Assembly (NCBI GenBank): GCA_029891385.1
Contig: CM057228.1
Span: forward strand, 82,324,964-82,388,963
Length of the DNA: 64,000 nucleotides
Source: Erythroxylum novogranatense
Taxonomy: Eukaryota > Streptophyta > Magnoliopsida > Malpighiales > Erythroxylaceae
Reading direction: 5' to 3'
A program made the position numbers and the translations under genes. Below, piece by piece: positions 34,120-45,848 of this stretch. The notes under the pieces were generated by a model. That model made no database searches and had not been told where the DNA came from. It saw nothing but the letters and a program-made list of their open reading frames with translations. How positions within the stretch are numbered: the stretch's first letter is position 1; every line of letters starts with the position of its first letter.

Positions 34120-34880
34120 ATAATCAAGTTAGTCGCTTGATTATGGTTTAGACTGTAGTGTTGCAATTTATCTTCGTGCAAGTAAAGGAGTTTACTTTAA
34201 GGAAATGATGAGTTTCATATCATGATAATAGTCTACTATCGATAATGGCACTATTAAATGAATCTGGAATCAAGTACATTTTCAAGAATATGGTAGGCTA
34301 TTACTTTAGTCTTAAAACATACATTTTAGCATTTGCTTATTATGGACCACAATCTTGATGAGTGGTGAACTCATATGTGTTTCATTATAATTCTTGATAT
34401 GATCGGAATGGATTTTTACAAAGTATTAATCCAATGTCTGCATGTTGGAATTATTAACTGAAACATGTATGAGTGAACATTCACTCAAATAAAGAGTTTA
34501 TAGTGATATCATTACTTCTAAATGTTTTGTGGAGATTAGTGATTAAACTGGCACCCGGAGTTTGATAGACTAGCTACTCACCAAGTATTAATACAAAGAT
34601 AAGATCTTGTGTGTTAATCACCATATAGAGTAAAACTGGAGATCTAAAAGGAAAAACCAACTTAAGGACAAAACGGTAATTTTACCCTTTGTTGTGTAGA
34701 TGTCTATAATAAGATTCATAATAGGGCTTGCAATTGGACATATTATTTGAAATATTTGTTCTCATAATATTTAGTAATTCAAGAGTTCAACTAATTGTCT
34801 TTAGTGGAATGACATTTAGTTAATAAGCTAGAATTAATTCTATTGAGATTAAATTAATTCTGGGCTTATTAGAGCTTGAA

Positions 34881-34885
34881 TTATC
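34881..34885. repeat. Target duplication TTATC of element D (left)
   Basis: TTATC here and at 44574-44578. The A1 LTR has the uninterrupted site near 18724. Confidence 0.93.
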
Positions 34886-35189
34886 TGTTGGACCCCGATC
34901 TTTGAGTGAAAATTAGAATAAGTAAAATAAAATTTAAGGAGTGTTTTGTGTATGTATTGTGTAATAGATGACTTAATACTTAAAGGATCTTGATAAGAAA
35001 AGAAATGATTTGATTTTGATATCTTTGGGGATTTGAATAAATTGGGATGGTTTGTGAATGTTAAAGTGAATGAGTTAATTGAAAATTAAGTTAAAAATCA
35101 AGAAATAAAGAGAGAAAGTGTGAGAAGATGAAAGATTGTAAAAAGGTTGACTTTTGATTTAGGCAAAATTTGAGAAAATGGTCTTCTGG

Positions 35190-35830
35190 AAACTTGTAGA
35201 TTATGTTGAGAGTTTTCTGTCGCCATAAAGTTTGCAATTTCTCGTTATCAGGAGTGAAAGTTATGGTCAGTCAAAGTTTAGATGTATTATGGGTTGACTT
35301 AATTATGACTGAAGCTTTGACTGAAGAATTAACCTAGTTAGAGGTGAAATTAGCCTTTAAGTTCTTCATGAAAGTTGAAGGATTTGATTTGATCTTTATT
35401 TTGCTATAAAGTATGTAATTTTTCGATCAAGGAATACTAAGTTATTATTTTTTTCAAGTTTATGATATGATTTTAGCATGATTATTAGAGGACAGAATGT
35501 TTGACTAAAAACTTGATTTCCTTAGAGGTCAAATTGATTTTTGTGTTCTTCATAAAAGTTATAGGTGACTTTCTGATCTTCGCATCGATATAAAATGTGA
35601 CATGATTGGGTTTTGGAGTTGAAAGATATGAATTTTCAAAGTTGAGTTATGGTTTAGGAAATATTAATTTGGACAAAATCTTTGGCTAGAAAATTTATTA
35701 TTTTAGAGATGGAATTGGTTGTGGAGTTCTTATGGAAGTTGTAGAGTTTCCTTTAAGCTTTCCATAGAGACTAAGTTTGTTAAATTTGGAGTTCGAGATC
35801 AAGAGATATGATTTTTGAAAATATTAAGTT
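35190..35830 (+). repeat. Degenerate ~175-bp tandem repeat in the D LTR
   Basis: Four diverged units start near 35194, 35368, 35551 and 35726. Each carries an AAGTTGTAGA-like start, a run ending in ATAAAG...GTAATTT or TTTGTTAAATTTGG, and GAGTTGAAAGATATGA-like sequence. The same layout is in D2 and, inverted, in D3. Similar sequence recurs in the F LTRs (about 49960-50040 and 53970-54060). Confidence 0.65.
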
Positions 35831-35873
35831 TATTAAGTGAAAAAAAATGAAAAAATAAAAATGACGTATCGCT

Positions 35874-35956
35874 GTCGCTAGGGCGACGCATCGCCCTCGC
35901 GAGGGCGAACGTCCAGCTCACCGTCGCTAGGGCGACGCATCGCCTCGCGAGGGCGA
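35874..35956. repeat. Two-unit GC-rich palindromic box in the D 5' LTR
   Basis: Two units 49 bp apart (35874-35908 and 35923-35956). Each has a GTCGC-TAGG-GCGAC hairpin followed by a palindrome; TCGCCCTCGCGAGGGCGA (35891-35908) is perfect over 18 nt. The 3' LTR has a single unit at 40954-40987. Confidence 0.85.
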
Positions 35957-38133
35957 GCTAGCCCTCGACTTGCACACGTGGGCGCTTCCGCGAACGACGC
36001 CGTTTTCTTCTCTTCAGCACGACGTCGTTTCATTTTTTCTTCTCCTCTGTGCGCGCCCGTTTCTCCTTGTGCGACGCCGTTTCCTTCGCATGCTATACGG
36101 CATCGTTTTGATTTCTTTGTGATTTTCCTCCTTCAATCCGACCTTCGTTCAATCTTTTGCTTATATCTTTTCTGTCCGACATCCGATTGACTTGATTCTT
36201 AAAGCGTTAGATTTCTAAGACAATTATCTACATCCTCATGGAAAATTATGAATTTTTGAGATTAAATTAATGGTGATTAATTTAATCAAAGTGAGTGGAC
36301 TAATTTTACGAACATAGTTTAGTATTTTGAGAAATTCGGGATCTGTAGAGATCCGATTGAAGTGATTCTTAAGGAAAAATAAAGTTAAGAGATGGGGCTA
36401 CAAGTTATATGAAGAAAGTAAAGTTCAATTTTGCCCCTAAGATTTTTAATTTATGAATGGAAGTTCGGATTAGTGTGCAGTTTTTGGGTTAGGAACATCT
36501 GAAAGTATTTTGGGCATAACTTTTGATATGGTGATTGAAATGAGGTGATTCTTATTTTGAATTAAACTAGATAAATAGGGATACGATTGTTATGAAGACA
36601 TCAAATGTCAATTTTGTGTTTAAGAATGTTAATTTCTGGATGGAAATAATCGTACATGGAAAATGTGTTAGAATATGAATATACCCGAAATGTTTTGAGC
36701 ATAACTTTTGATGTAGTGCTCCGAATTGGATGATTATTGTGGCATTATGAAATTAAGACATAGAGGAACATTTCTATAGAAGGAAGTTTTAACAAATTCC
36801 TTCAACTTGATAGTGCGAATCAAACCCGCAAGTGAGAATAACTTAAAGGAAAGTGTAGGGACAATTTTGGAATTAAGCTAAAGAGTAAGGGTAATTTGGT
36901 CAATTACCCCTCATTTTAATTGACATGGCAGACTATAAACCCTTTGGCTATCGTTGGAGTAGAAAAAGCTAGAAGGTTTGAGAAGAAAAGAAGAAAATAA
37001 GAAGAAAGGAGATTAGAGCTTCGGTGATGGCGATGGAGAAGAGAAAAAGTAAGGGTTTTTGAAAATTTTTTGGGTTCTAGCTTAAGTTTTGCTTGGTTTT
37101 AAAGGAAAAAGGTGGAAAAAAACTTGAAAGCTTCCCATGGGGCTTGATAAATCCAAAATTTGAAGGAGAAAGAGGTAAGGGAAAAATTTGAGCTTTGAGT
37201 TTTTAGTGATTTTTTTGTTTAGAAATATGGAAAAGGTGGTGGGTTTGTTAATTCCATGATTTGTTTTGAAAGATTTCATGATTAAGTGAATTAATTTTTG
37301 TAAATTGTGACTTAGGTTTATGTTAAATTTTATGTTTGAGGATTTTATGAATTATTGGCTTAGAATTATAGAGAATATGATGGATTGATGAATTATGATA
37401 TCAAATTTTAAGGATTATGAGATTTATGATATTGAATTTGGATAAGATGGTTTAGGTCAAATTTTGGAAATTGAGAATTTTGAAAATTGGAGATTTAGAT
37501 AGCTTGAATATGTGAGGAATTGATATTTTTTAAGCTTGATTTGAGTAATTATGATATTTATGATAGATAATTATGGTATAGGAATTTTAAAGTTGAGGAA
37601 AGAAGAAGGAATTTGGAGATTTGATGCTTTGGATAAAGTATTAGCATGGATATGAGGTGGGTAGTACGTTTATTTATTGAATTTTAAGCATAAGCATGTG
37701 ATTTGAAAAATCAAAGAGAAAAGCTTTGAAAAATTATTGTTTATGTAAATGTTTGAAAGATTATGATTTCAAAGGATTAAATTCCTTATTTTATAAATGA
37801 TTTTAAGAAATTACAAGATTGAAGAAATTTATGGTTTTGAATTATTAGATAAATTTGAAAAGTGGGCAGTTTGAATATGTATATGTTTGAGTTATGTTTT
37901 AAAGAAATACATTGCATTTATGATTTAGATTGATATGTGATCAAATTGATGAATTTGGATTGAATCTGGATTGCTATATGATTTCATGCTTGGATATGTG
38001 GTTGAGATATGAAAATATGAAAAATCAAGATTTTTGAAAAGTGCCTTCGTGCAATTTGCATTTCCTTTTCGCTTATGTGTTATGTGGGTTTGGTTAGGTC
38101 CCTTGTGAGTCAGTGCACTGTCTCTATTTGGTT

Positions 38134-38274
38134 AAAGCCTTCTCCCGGTTGCCCGCTAGTGGCTTTGGAGCTTCGATTTTGGACTCCTTTCACGACTACA
38201 CTGGACCGCTATGCGGGAAAGTGTAGTACGTTCTGTTCACGACTGCACAGGATCGCTATGTGAAAATGTGCAGT
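38134..38274 (+). repeat. String of four hairpins in the D 5' LTR
   Basis: H1 AAAGCC/GGCTTT (38134-38139 with 38161-38166). H2 (38167-38187): GGAG/CTCC outer, TTCGA/TTGGA inner with G-U pairs. H3 (38195-38227): ACTACACT/AGTGTAGT outside CCGC-TAT-GCGG. H4 (38242-38274): ACTGCACA/TGTGCAGT outside TCGC-TAT-GTGA. H3 and H4 are tandem repeats 47 bp apart. Confidence 0.8.
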
Positions 38275-38560
38275 ATGTTTTGTTTGGACCGAACCAGACC
38301 ATTTGATGTGTTATGTGTGCTTTGTTCTGTTTATAAGTGTGTTACATGACACCTTTTGAAAAAGAAATGTGAAAATTTTGAGAAAGAAATTATTGAAGTT
38401 CTTCAGCTGAAAAGTGATTGAAATGGTTTTGATCATGTTTTGAAAAGTGTGAGAAATAAGAAAATTAGCAAATTTCCTAATGTGGAATTTTTAAAGGAAT
38501 GGAAAACATTTTTGCAAATATGTTTTCGCTTTTTTTTCAATTTATAAACATATTATCCAC

Positions 38561-38601
38561 GAGTTATTTTAGCTCACCCCCTTTCATCCCCATCTCCAGG
38601 T
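38561..38601 (+). promoter_or_regulatory. Hairpin, pyrimidine tract and 3'-splice-like CAG in the D LTR
   Basis: GAGTTA-TTT-TAGCTC (38561-38575), then CACCCCCTTTCATCCCCATC, then TCCAG/GT with CAG at 38597-38599. GT donors with good consensus (GTAAGG) lie upstream at 37049 and 37175. An intron of about 1.4-1.55 kb inside the LTR transcript is possible; not proven. Confidence 0.45.
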
Positions 38602-39535
38602 ATTCGAGCAGGAGATCGGATGAAAGACTGTCAGAACGTTAATTCGATTTGTGTATGTTTCCCGTATTTGGAATAATTTGGATTTTTAGACAGGTTTAAG
38701 ATATGATTTGGAAAGCCATTAAGGTGCTGAAAATGTTCGACTCATGAAAGTATTAAGTTATGAGATAGTACATAGATTGGAATTGTGTATGGCTAAGGTT
38801 ATGAACTTGTGTATAATTTTGAGTACGATGTATTTGAATTATAAGATTGTATATTAATGTGAGTTATGGATTTGGTTATAATTATGATTGAGTTGTGTAC
38901 GGATGTTTCTGATTAAAGATTGAGGATTATTGAAATATTTTAGATATAGGAGTGTGTTTATCTGCTGAGATCCCGGACGGCGGGTCCGGTAGATTTGGAT
39001 GATTTGTGTGATGGCTTGGGTATTTTAGAAGTGTTGATTTACCCTTGCAGGTTTTGGGTTAGGTTAAAGGTAGCCGTTATCTTGCGAAATTTAGATTAGA
39101 TAATAAGTTGAAAAAGAAAAATAAATAAGAATTAAGGGAAATTATATGACTTGCATGAGTTTGAGTAAAAACGGATATAAGAAAAAGAAAAAAAAATATA
39201 CCGGATTAAGAAATGTCATAGTCTAGGTTTCCAGTGCCATCGTTGTTGTCTTTGTATTTTATTCACGGATGTCGGCCATTTATTCTGCGATTCGGTTTGT
39301 CTTCATTTGTAGACTTTGATTGCAAGTTTGAATTCGATCCGTATCTGTTTCGCCTTTGAATGTAACCGTTCTGAATTGCTTCTTTCGATTCCGTATTCGA
39401 TTTGCATTCGCTCTGCTCCCGTTTTCGCTTTGTTTGTCGTTATCGAATTCAATTTATCCTATTTGAATTCGCCTCGTTCTTCGTATCTGTTCCTACTTCA
39501 CGGTTGGGATCCGGTTTCAGAATCGGGTCCCAACA

Positions 39536-39943
39536 TAGATGGTATCAGAGCCCAGTATTATGATCATACTCGGGCAATATGATTATCGAGAATGAATTTA
39601 GTGACTGTTTGATTGAGGTTAAGAAATTTGATTGATATTAGGAATGTGTTAATGAAAATGAGCTTAGAAATGTTTGATGAATTGGGGATAAAGTGATTTG
39701 ACTATGTTTTTGGGAGATGCAATTTACTGGTCCTTATAGGGTTTCTTAAACAATAGGACAATATGACGTGTGAAAATGTGTTAAGAAATGTTTGATTTGA
39801 GGAGATAGTGATTTTTGATAGAATATTAGCATTTGACACATTGAGAAATATGTGTTATCAAGAAAGAGTGAAAAAGAATGTGTTACTTGGTGATTTCTTA
39901 TGTAGGAATTTCGAGGACGAAATTCTTTTAAGGGAGGGAGAAA
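39536..39943 (+). other. Internal region of element D (408 bp, no coding capacity)
   Basis: The primer site TGGTATCAGAGCC (39540-39552) lies four bases after the LTR. The middle is AT-rich with no ORF. TTCGAGGACGAAATTC (39910-39925) is the relic of a gypsy pol end. The polypurine tract AAGGGAGGGAGAAA occupies 39930-39943, directly before the 3' LTR. Confidence 0.9.
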
Positions 39944-42900
39944 TGTTGGACCCTGATCTTTGAGTGAAAATTAGAATAAGTAAAATGAAATTTAAGGAGT
40001 GTTTTGTATATGTATTGTGTAATAGATGACTTAATACTTAAAGGATCTTGATAAGAAAAGAAATGATTTGGTTTTGATATCTTTGGGGATTTGAATAAAT
40101 TGGGATGGTTTGTGAATGTTAAAGTGAATGAGTTAATTGAAAATTACGTTGAAAATCAAGAAATAAATAGAGAAAGTGTGAGAAGATGAAAAATTGTAAA
40201 AGGTTGACTTTTTGGCCTTTGATAGTTGACTTTTGATTTAGGCAAAATTTAAGAAAATGGTATTCTGGAAACTTGTAGATTATGTTGAGAGTTTTCTGTC
40301 ACCATAAAGTTTGCAATTTTTTGATATTGGGAGTGAAAGTTATGGTCAGTCAAAGTTCAGATGTGTTATGAGTTGACTTAATTATGGCTGAAGCTTTGAC
40401 TGAAGAATTAACCTAGTTAGAGGTGAAATTAGCCTTTAAGTTTTTCATGAAAGTTGAAGGATTTGATTTGATCTTTATTTTGCTATAAAGTATGTAATTT
40501 TTCAATCAAGGAATACTAAGTTATGATTTTTTTCAAGTTTATGATATGATTTTAGCATGATTATTAGAGGACAGAACGTTTGACTGAAAACTTGACTTCC
40601 TTAAAGGTCAAATTGATTTTTGTGTTCTTCATAAAAGTTGTAGGTGACTTTCTGATTTTCGCATCGATATAAAATGTGACATGATTGGGTTTTGGAGTTG
40701 AAAGATATGAATTTTCAAAGTTGAGTTATGGTTTAGGAAATATTAATTTGGACAAAATCTTTGACTAGAAAATTTATTATTTTAGAGATGGAATTGGTTG
40801 TGGAGTTCTTATGGAAGTTGTAGAGTTTCCTTTATGCTTTCCATAGAGACCAAGTTTGTTAAATTTGGAGTTCGGGATCAAGAGATATGATTTTTGGAAA
40901 TATAAAGTTTATTAAGTGAAAAAAAAATGAAAAAATGAAAATGCCATATCGTCGTCGCTAGGGCGACGCATCGCCTCGCGAGGGCGAGCGAGCCCTCGCC
41001 CTGCACACGCGGGTGCTTGCGCGAACGACGCCGTTTTCTTCTCTTCAGGATGACGTCGTTTCATTTTTCCTTCTCCTCTGTGCGCGCCCGTTTCTCCTTG
41101 TGCGACGCCGTTTCCTTCGCATGCTATACGGCGCCGTTTTGATTTCTTTGTGATTTTCCTCCTTCAATCCGACCTTCGTTCAATCTTTTTCTTATATCTT
41201 TTCTGTTCGACATCCGATTGACTTGATTCTCGAAGCGTTAGATTCCTAAGACAATTATCTACATCCTCATGGAAAATTATGACTTTTTGAGATTAAATTA
41301 ATGGTGATTAATTTAATCAAAGTGAGTGGACTAATTTTATGAACATAGTTCAGTATATTGAGAAATTTGGGATCTGTAGAGATCCGATTGAAGTGATTCT
41401 TGAGGAAAAATAAAGTTAAGAGATGGGGCTACAAGTTATATGAAGAAAGTAAAGTTCAATTTTGCCCCTAAGATTTTTAATTTATGAATGGAAGTTCGGA
41501 TTAGTGTGCAGTTTTTGGGTTAGGAACATCTGAAAGTATTTTGGGCATAACTTTTGATCTGTTGATTGAAATGAGGTGATTCTTGTTTTGAATTAAACTA
41601 GAGAAATAGGGCTACAATTGTTATGAAGACATCAAATGTCAATTTTTTTTAAGAATGTTAATTTCTGGATGGAAATAATCGTACATGGAAAATGTGTTAG
41701 AATATGAATATACCTGAAATGTTTTGAGCATAACTTTTGATGTAGTGCTCCGAATTGAATGATTCTTATGGCATTATGAAATTAAGACATAGAGGAACAT
41801 TTCTATAGAAGGAAGTTTTGACAAATTCCTTCAACTTGATAGTGCGAATCAAACCCGTAAGTGAGAATAACTTAAAGGAAAGTGTAGGGACAATTTTGGA
41901 ATTAAGCTAAAGAGTAAGGGTAATTTGGTCAATTAATTGACATGGTAGACTATAAACCCTTTGGCTGTCGTTGGAGTAGAAAAAGCTAGAAGGTTTGAGA
42001 AGAAAAGAAGAAAATAAGAAGAAAGGAGAGTAGAGCTTCAGTGATGGCGATGGAGAAGAGAAAAAGTAAGGGTTTTTGAAAATTTTTTGGGTTCTAGTTT
42101 AAGTTTTGCTTGGTTTCAAAGGAAAAAGGTGGAAAAAAACTTGAAAGCTTCCCATGGGGCTTGATAAATCCGAAATTTGAAGGAGAAAGAGGTAAGGGAA
42201 AAATTTGAGCTTTGAGTTTTTAGTGATTTTTTTGTTTAGAAATATGTAAAAGGTGGTGGGTTTGTTAATTCCATGATTTATTTTGAAAGATTTCATGATT
42301 AAGTGAATTAATTTTGGTAAATTGTGACTTAGGTTTATGTTAAATTTTATGTTTGAGGATTTTATGAATTATTGGCTTAGAATTATAGAGAATATGATGG
42401 ATTGATGAATTATGATATCAAATTTTAAGGATTATGAGATTTATGATATTGAATTTGGATAGTTGGTTTAGGTCAAATTTTGGAAATTGAGAATTTTGAA
42501 AATTGAGAATTTTGAAAATTGGAGATTTAGATAGCTTGAATATGTGAGGAATTGATGTTTCCTAAGCTTGATTTGAGTAATTATGATATTTATGATATTT
42601 ATTTTGGATAATTATGGTATAGGGAATTTTAAAGTTGAGGAAAGAAGAAGGAATTTGGAGATTTGATGCTTTGGATAAAGTATTAGCATGGATATGAGGT
42701 GGGTAGTACGTTTATTTATTGAATTTTAAGCATAAGCATGTGATTTGAAAAATCAAGGAGAAAAGCTTTGAAAATTATTGTTTAGGTAAATGTTTGAAAG
42801 ATTATGATTTCAAAGGATTAAATTCCTTATTTTATAAATAATTTTAAGAAATTACAAGATTGAAGAAATTTATGGTTTTTGAATTATTAGATAAATTTGA

Positions 42901-44573
42901 AAAGTGGGCATTTTGAATAGGTATATGTTTGAGTTATGTTTTAAAAAAATACATTGCATTTATGATTTAGATTGATACGTGATCAAATTGATGAATTTGG
43001 ATTGAATGTGGATTGCTATATGATTTCATGCTTGGATATATGGTTGAGATATGAAAATATGAAAAATCAAGATTTTTGAAAAGTGCCTTCGGGCAATTTG
43101 CATTTCCTTTTCGCTTATGTGTTATGTGGGTTTGGTTAGGTCAATTGTGAGTCAGTGCACTGTTTCTATTTGTTTAAAGCCTTCTTCCGGCTGCCCGTTA
43201 GTGGCTTTAGAGCTCCGATTTCGGACTCCCTTCACGGTTACACTGGACCGCTATGCGGGAAAGTGTAGTACGTTGTTCCTACTACAGGGACCGCTTATGC
43301 TGAAAATGTGCGATGCGCTCTGCTTGGACCGAACTGACCATTTGATGTGTTCTGTGTGCTTTGTTCTGTTTATAAGTGTGTTACATGACACCTTTTGAAA
43401 AAAAATGTGAAAATTTTGAGAAAGAAATTATTGAAGTTGTTCAGCTGAAAAGTGATTGAAATGGTTTTGATCATGTTTTGAAAAGTGTGAGAAATAAGAA
43501 AATTAGCAAATTTCCTACTGTGGAATTTTTAAAGGAATGGCAAAGGTTTTTGCAAATATGTTTTCTCTTATTTTTCAATTTATAAACATATTATCCACGA
43601 GCTATTTTAGTTCATCCCCCTTTCATCCCCATCTCCAGGTATTCGAGCAGGAGATCGGATGAAAGACTGTAGAACGTCAATTCGATTTGTGTATGTTTTT
43701 GTATTTGGAATAATTTGGATTTTTGGACAAGTTTAAGATATGGTTTGGAAAGCCATTAAGGTGCTGAAAATGTTCGACTCATGAAAGTATTAAGTTATGA
43801 GATAGTACATAGATTGGAATTGTGTATGGCTAAGGTTATGAACTTGTGTATAATTTTGAGTACGATGTATTTGAATTATAAGATTGTATATTAATGTGAG
43901 TTATAGATTTGGTTATAATTATGATTGAGTTGTGTACGGATGTTTCTAATTAAAGATTGAGGATTATTGAAATGTTTTAGATATAGAAGTGTGTTTATCT
44001 GCTGAGATCCCGAACGGAGGGTCCGGTAGATTTGCATGATTTTGTGTGATGGCTTGGGTGTTTTAGAAGTGTTTATTTACCCTTGTAGGTTTTGGGTTAG
44101 GTTAAAGGCAGCTGTTATGCTGCCGAAATTTCGTTAGATAATAAGTTGAAAAAGAAAAATAAATAAGAATTAAGGGAAATTATATGACTTGCATGAGTTT
44201 GAGTAAAAACGGATATAAGAAAAAGAAAAAAAAATATACCGGATTAAGAAATGTCATAGTCTAGGTTTCCAGCACGATCATTGTTGTCTTTGTATTTTAT
44301 TCATGAATGTCGGCCATTTATTCTGCGATTCGGTTTGTCTTAATTTGTAGACTTTGATTGCAAGTTTGAATTCGATCCGTATCTGTTTTGCCTTTGAATG
44401 TAGCCGTTATGAATTGCTTCTTTCGATTCCGTATTCGATTTGCATTCGCTCTGCTTCCAATTTCGCTTCGTTTGTCGTTATCGAATTCAATTTATCCTAT
44501 TTGAATTCACCTCATTCTTCGTATCCGTTCCTGCTTTTCGGTTGGGATCCGGTTTCCGAATCGGGTCCCAACA
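39944..44573 (+). mobile_element. 3' LTR of element D
   Basis: Ends as in the 5' LTR; followed by TTATC. It has one GC box unit (40954-40987), hairpins at 43175-43209, 43210-43228 and 43237-43269, the hairpin GAGCTA-TTT-TAGTTC at 43599-43613 and CAG at 43636-43638. The fourth hairpin has decayed. A few indels against the 5' LTR (for example near 40200-40225) show some age. Confidence 0.92.
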
Positions 44574-45672
44574 TTATCTAAGTCCAATAAGATTCTCCAC
44601 TTGACTTCAAGGAAGGTTATCAAGTAAAGTACAAAATATAAATGGAGGTTTTAAAGCCCATAATTGAATGTTGGGCTTGCATTAATTAATGGTTAATTAG
44701 AAGCCCAAATGAACATATAAAAATGGGCTAGACTTTGGTTTAATTTGATTAATTAAATTAAAACAAAATTCTAAAAAGAAAGGAAGGTGTAATTTCGAAT
44801 TTATTAGGGTTAAATGTGCAGTTGCAAATTTAGCATTGAATTGCTAAATAAAGATGATATTGATTATGTATTATCATCATTAAATGGAGTAATGATCTTA
44901 CCATTAGATGGTTTAATGGTTGTCTTTTAATGATGAAGTATAATGTAACTTTTTTAACATTCATTTGATAAAAGATGAAAGAGGTGTATTTGATGGATGA
45001 TCTTGCTTCTTTATCACTAAAACCAAAATTGACAAGTTTTTAGGTTATTGATCTTTTCATATAGCCATCTTAAAACAAACAAGAAGAGTCTCATTTAATA
45101 ACTGCTTTATGTTTGATTAAAGAAAGGTGTGATGCATTGGATGCTCTTCTCTTCTTTCTTTTATGCATAACCGAAATTGAAAAGATGTAAGAGAGGTGTT
45201 ATTACATTTTTGGCCTCTCTCTCCTTTCTTGCATGGGTGAGCCAAAATTTGCATTAGAAATGTCTCATCTTTGACTTCTTTCTTCTAAGAAAAATCTCCT
45301 CCAAAGTTTTCTTCTCCTTTCCCACCAAAGGATCTTGTTAATCAAGTTGTCCAAGAAGAACAAGTAGCAAATCGGATTGGTTGAGGATACAATATCGAGA
45401 AAAGGAAATAATTACAAGAAGAAGAGGATACATCACCTAGGAGAGGATACATTGCCGAGGATAGGATAGCACAATGAGGAGTTAAAGTTGTAACGAAAGA
45501 GTTGGTAATATAATCTCCATCTTATTCTTATGATAATTATTTTCCATATACCGTATCATGTATGGTGGCATGTTGATTTGGTTATCTTGCTTTTGCTATG
45601 TTATGATTTCTAAAAAAGTTTTGAAATCTACCATTTAAACAAATCTTGCATGTTTTCTTTTTCGATCCAACA

Positions 45673-45677
45673 CTTAA
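45673..45677. repeat. Target duplication CTTAA of solo LTR A2 (right)
   Basis: Matches 24605-24609. Confidence 0.93.
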
Positions 45678-45848
45678 CACGAAAATAGGGACACCTCCTT
45701 ATATGACAACAACTAACAAATAATGCAACAATTAAAGAGGAGCCACATAACAACCCCACTTTATTTTCAATGGATTGGAAAAAATAAGAATTGACTAAGT
45801 TCTAGATTAGACACCAAACCATGACAACGTCCATGCAATTCATGCATA
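45678..45848. other. Short non-coding flank at the 3' side of chromovirus H
   Basis: On the minus strand it follows the pol end of H, so it is probably 3' untranslated or LTR sequence of H. No LTR end identified. Confidence 0.4.

Larger units (their letters stand above)
34886..39535 (+). mobile_element. 5' LTR of element D
   Basis: TGTTGGACCCC to GGGTCCCAACA. Landmarks: degenerate ~175-bp repeats (35190-35830), GC-rich box (35874-35956), purine-rich GAAGAA tract (36970-37045) followed by ATGGCGATGG and GT donors (37049, 37175), hairpin string (38134-38274), hairpin plus pyrimidine tract and CAG (38561-38599). Small ORFs inside, e.g. 37082-37279, recur at 42099-42296 only because the LTRs are duplicates. 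Confidence 0.92.
34886..44573 (+). mobile_element. Non-autonomous giant-LTR element D
   Basis: Two LTRs of 4650 and 4630 bp enclose a 408-bp internal region with a primer site and a polypurine tract but no gag or pol. Duplication TTATC on both sides. The TTCGAGGACGAAATTC remnant before the polypurine tract ties it to Ty3/gypsy. It resembles a LARD-type derivative, except that almost all of the element is LTR. Mobilisation would need proteins from an autonomous gypsy relative (inference). A third LTR fragment of the family begins the window. Confidence 0.92.
24610..45672 (+). mobile_element. Solo LTR A2 of copia family A, with nested elements
   Basis: LTR segments 24610-24860, 34125-34885 and 44579-45672 join to 2106 bp and align with the A1 LTR. 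TG...CA ends and the CTTAA duplication on both sides show a solo LTR, the product of recombination between the two LTRs of a once complete element. It was later hit by copia B (at 24860) and by D (at 34885). Plus orientation. Confidence 0.92.

Noticed and set aside
37082..37279. ORF of 65 codons conserved at 42099-42296
   Set aside because: The two copies are the same place in the two LTRs of element D; LTR duplication explains the conservation. No protein family resemblance.
34886..44573. Simple tandem duplication of a 4.6-kb host segment
   Set aside because: Primer site and polypurine tract lie between the copies and a 5-bp duplication flanks the whole, so these are LTRs.
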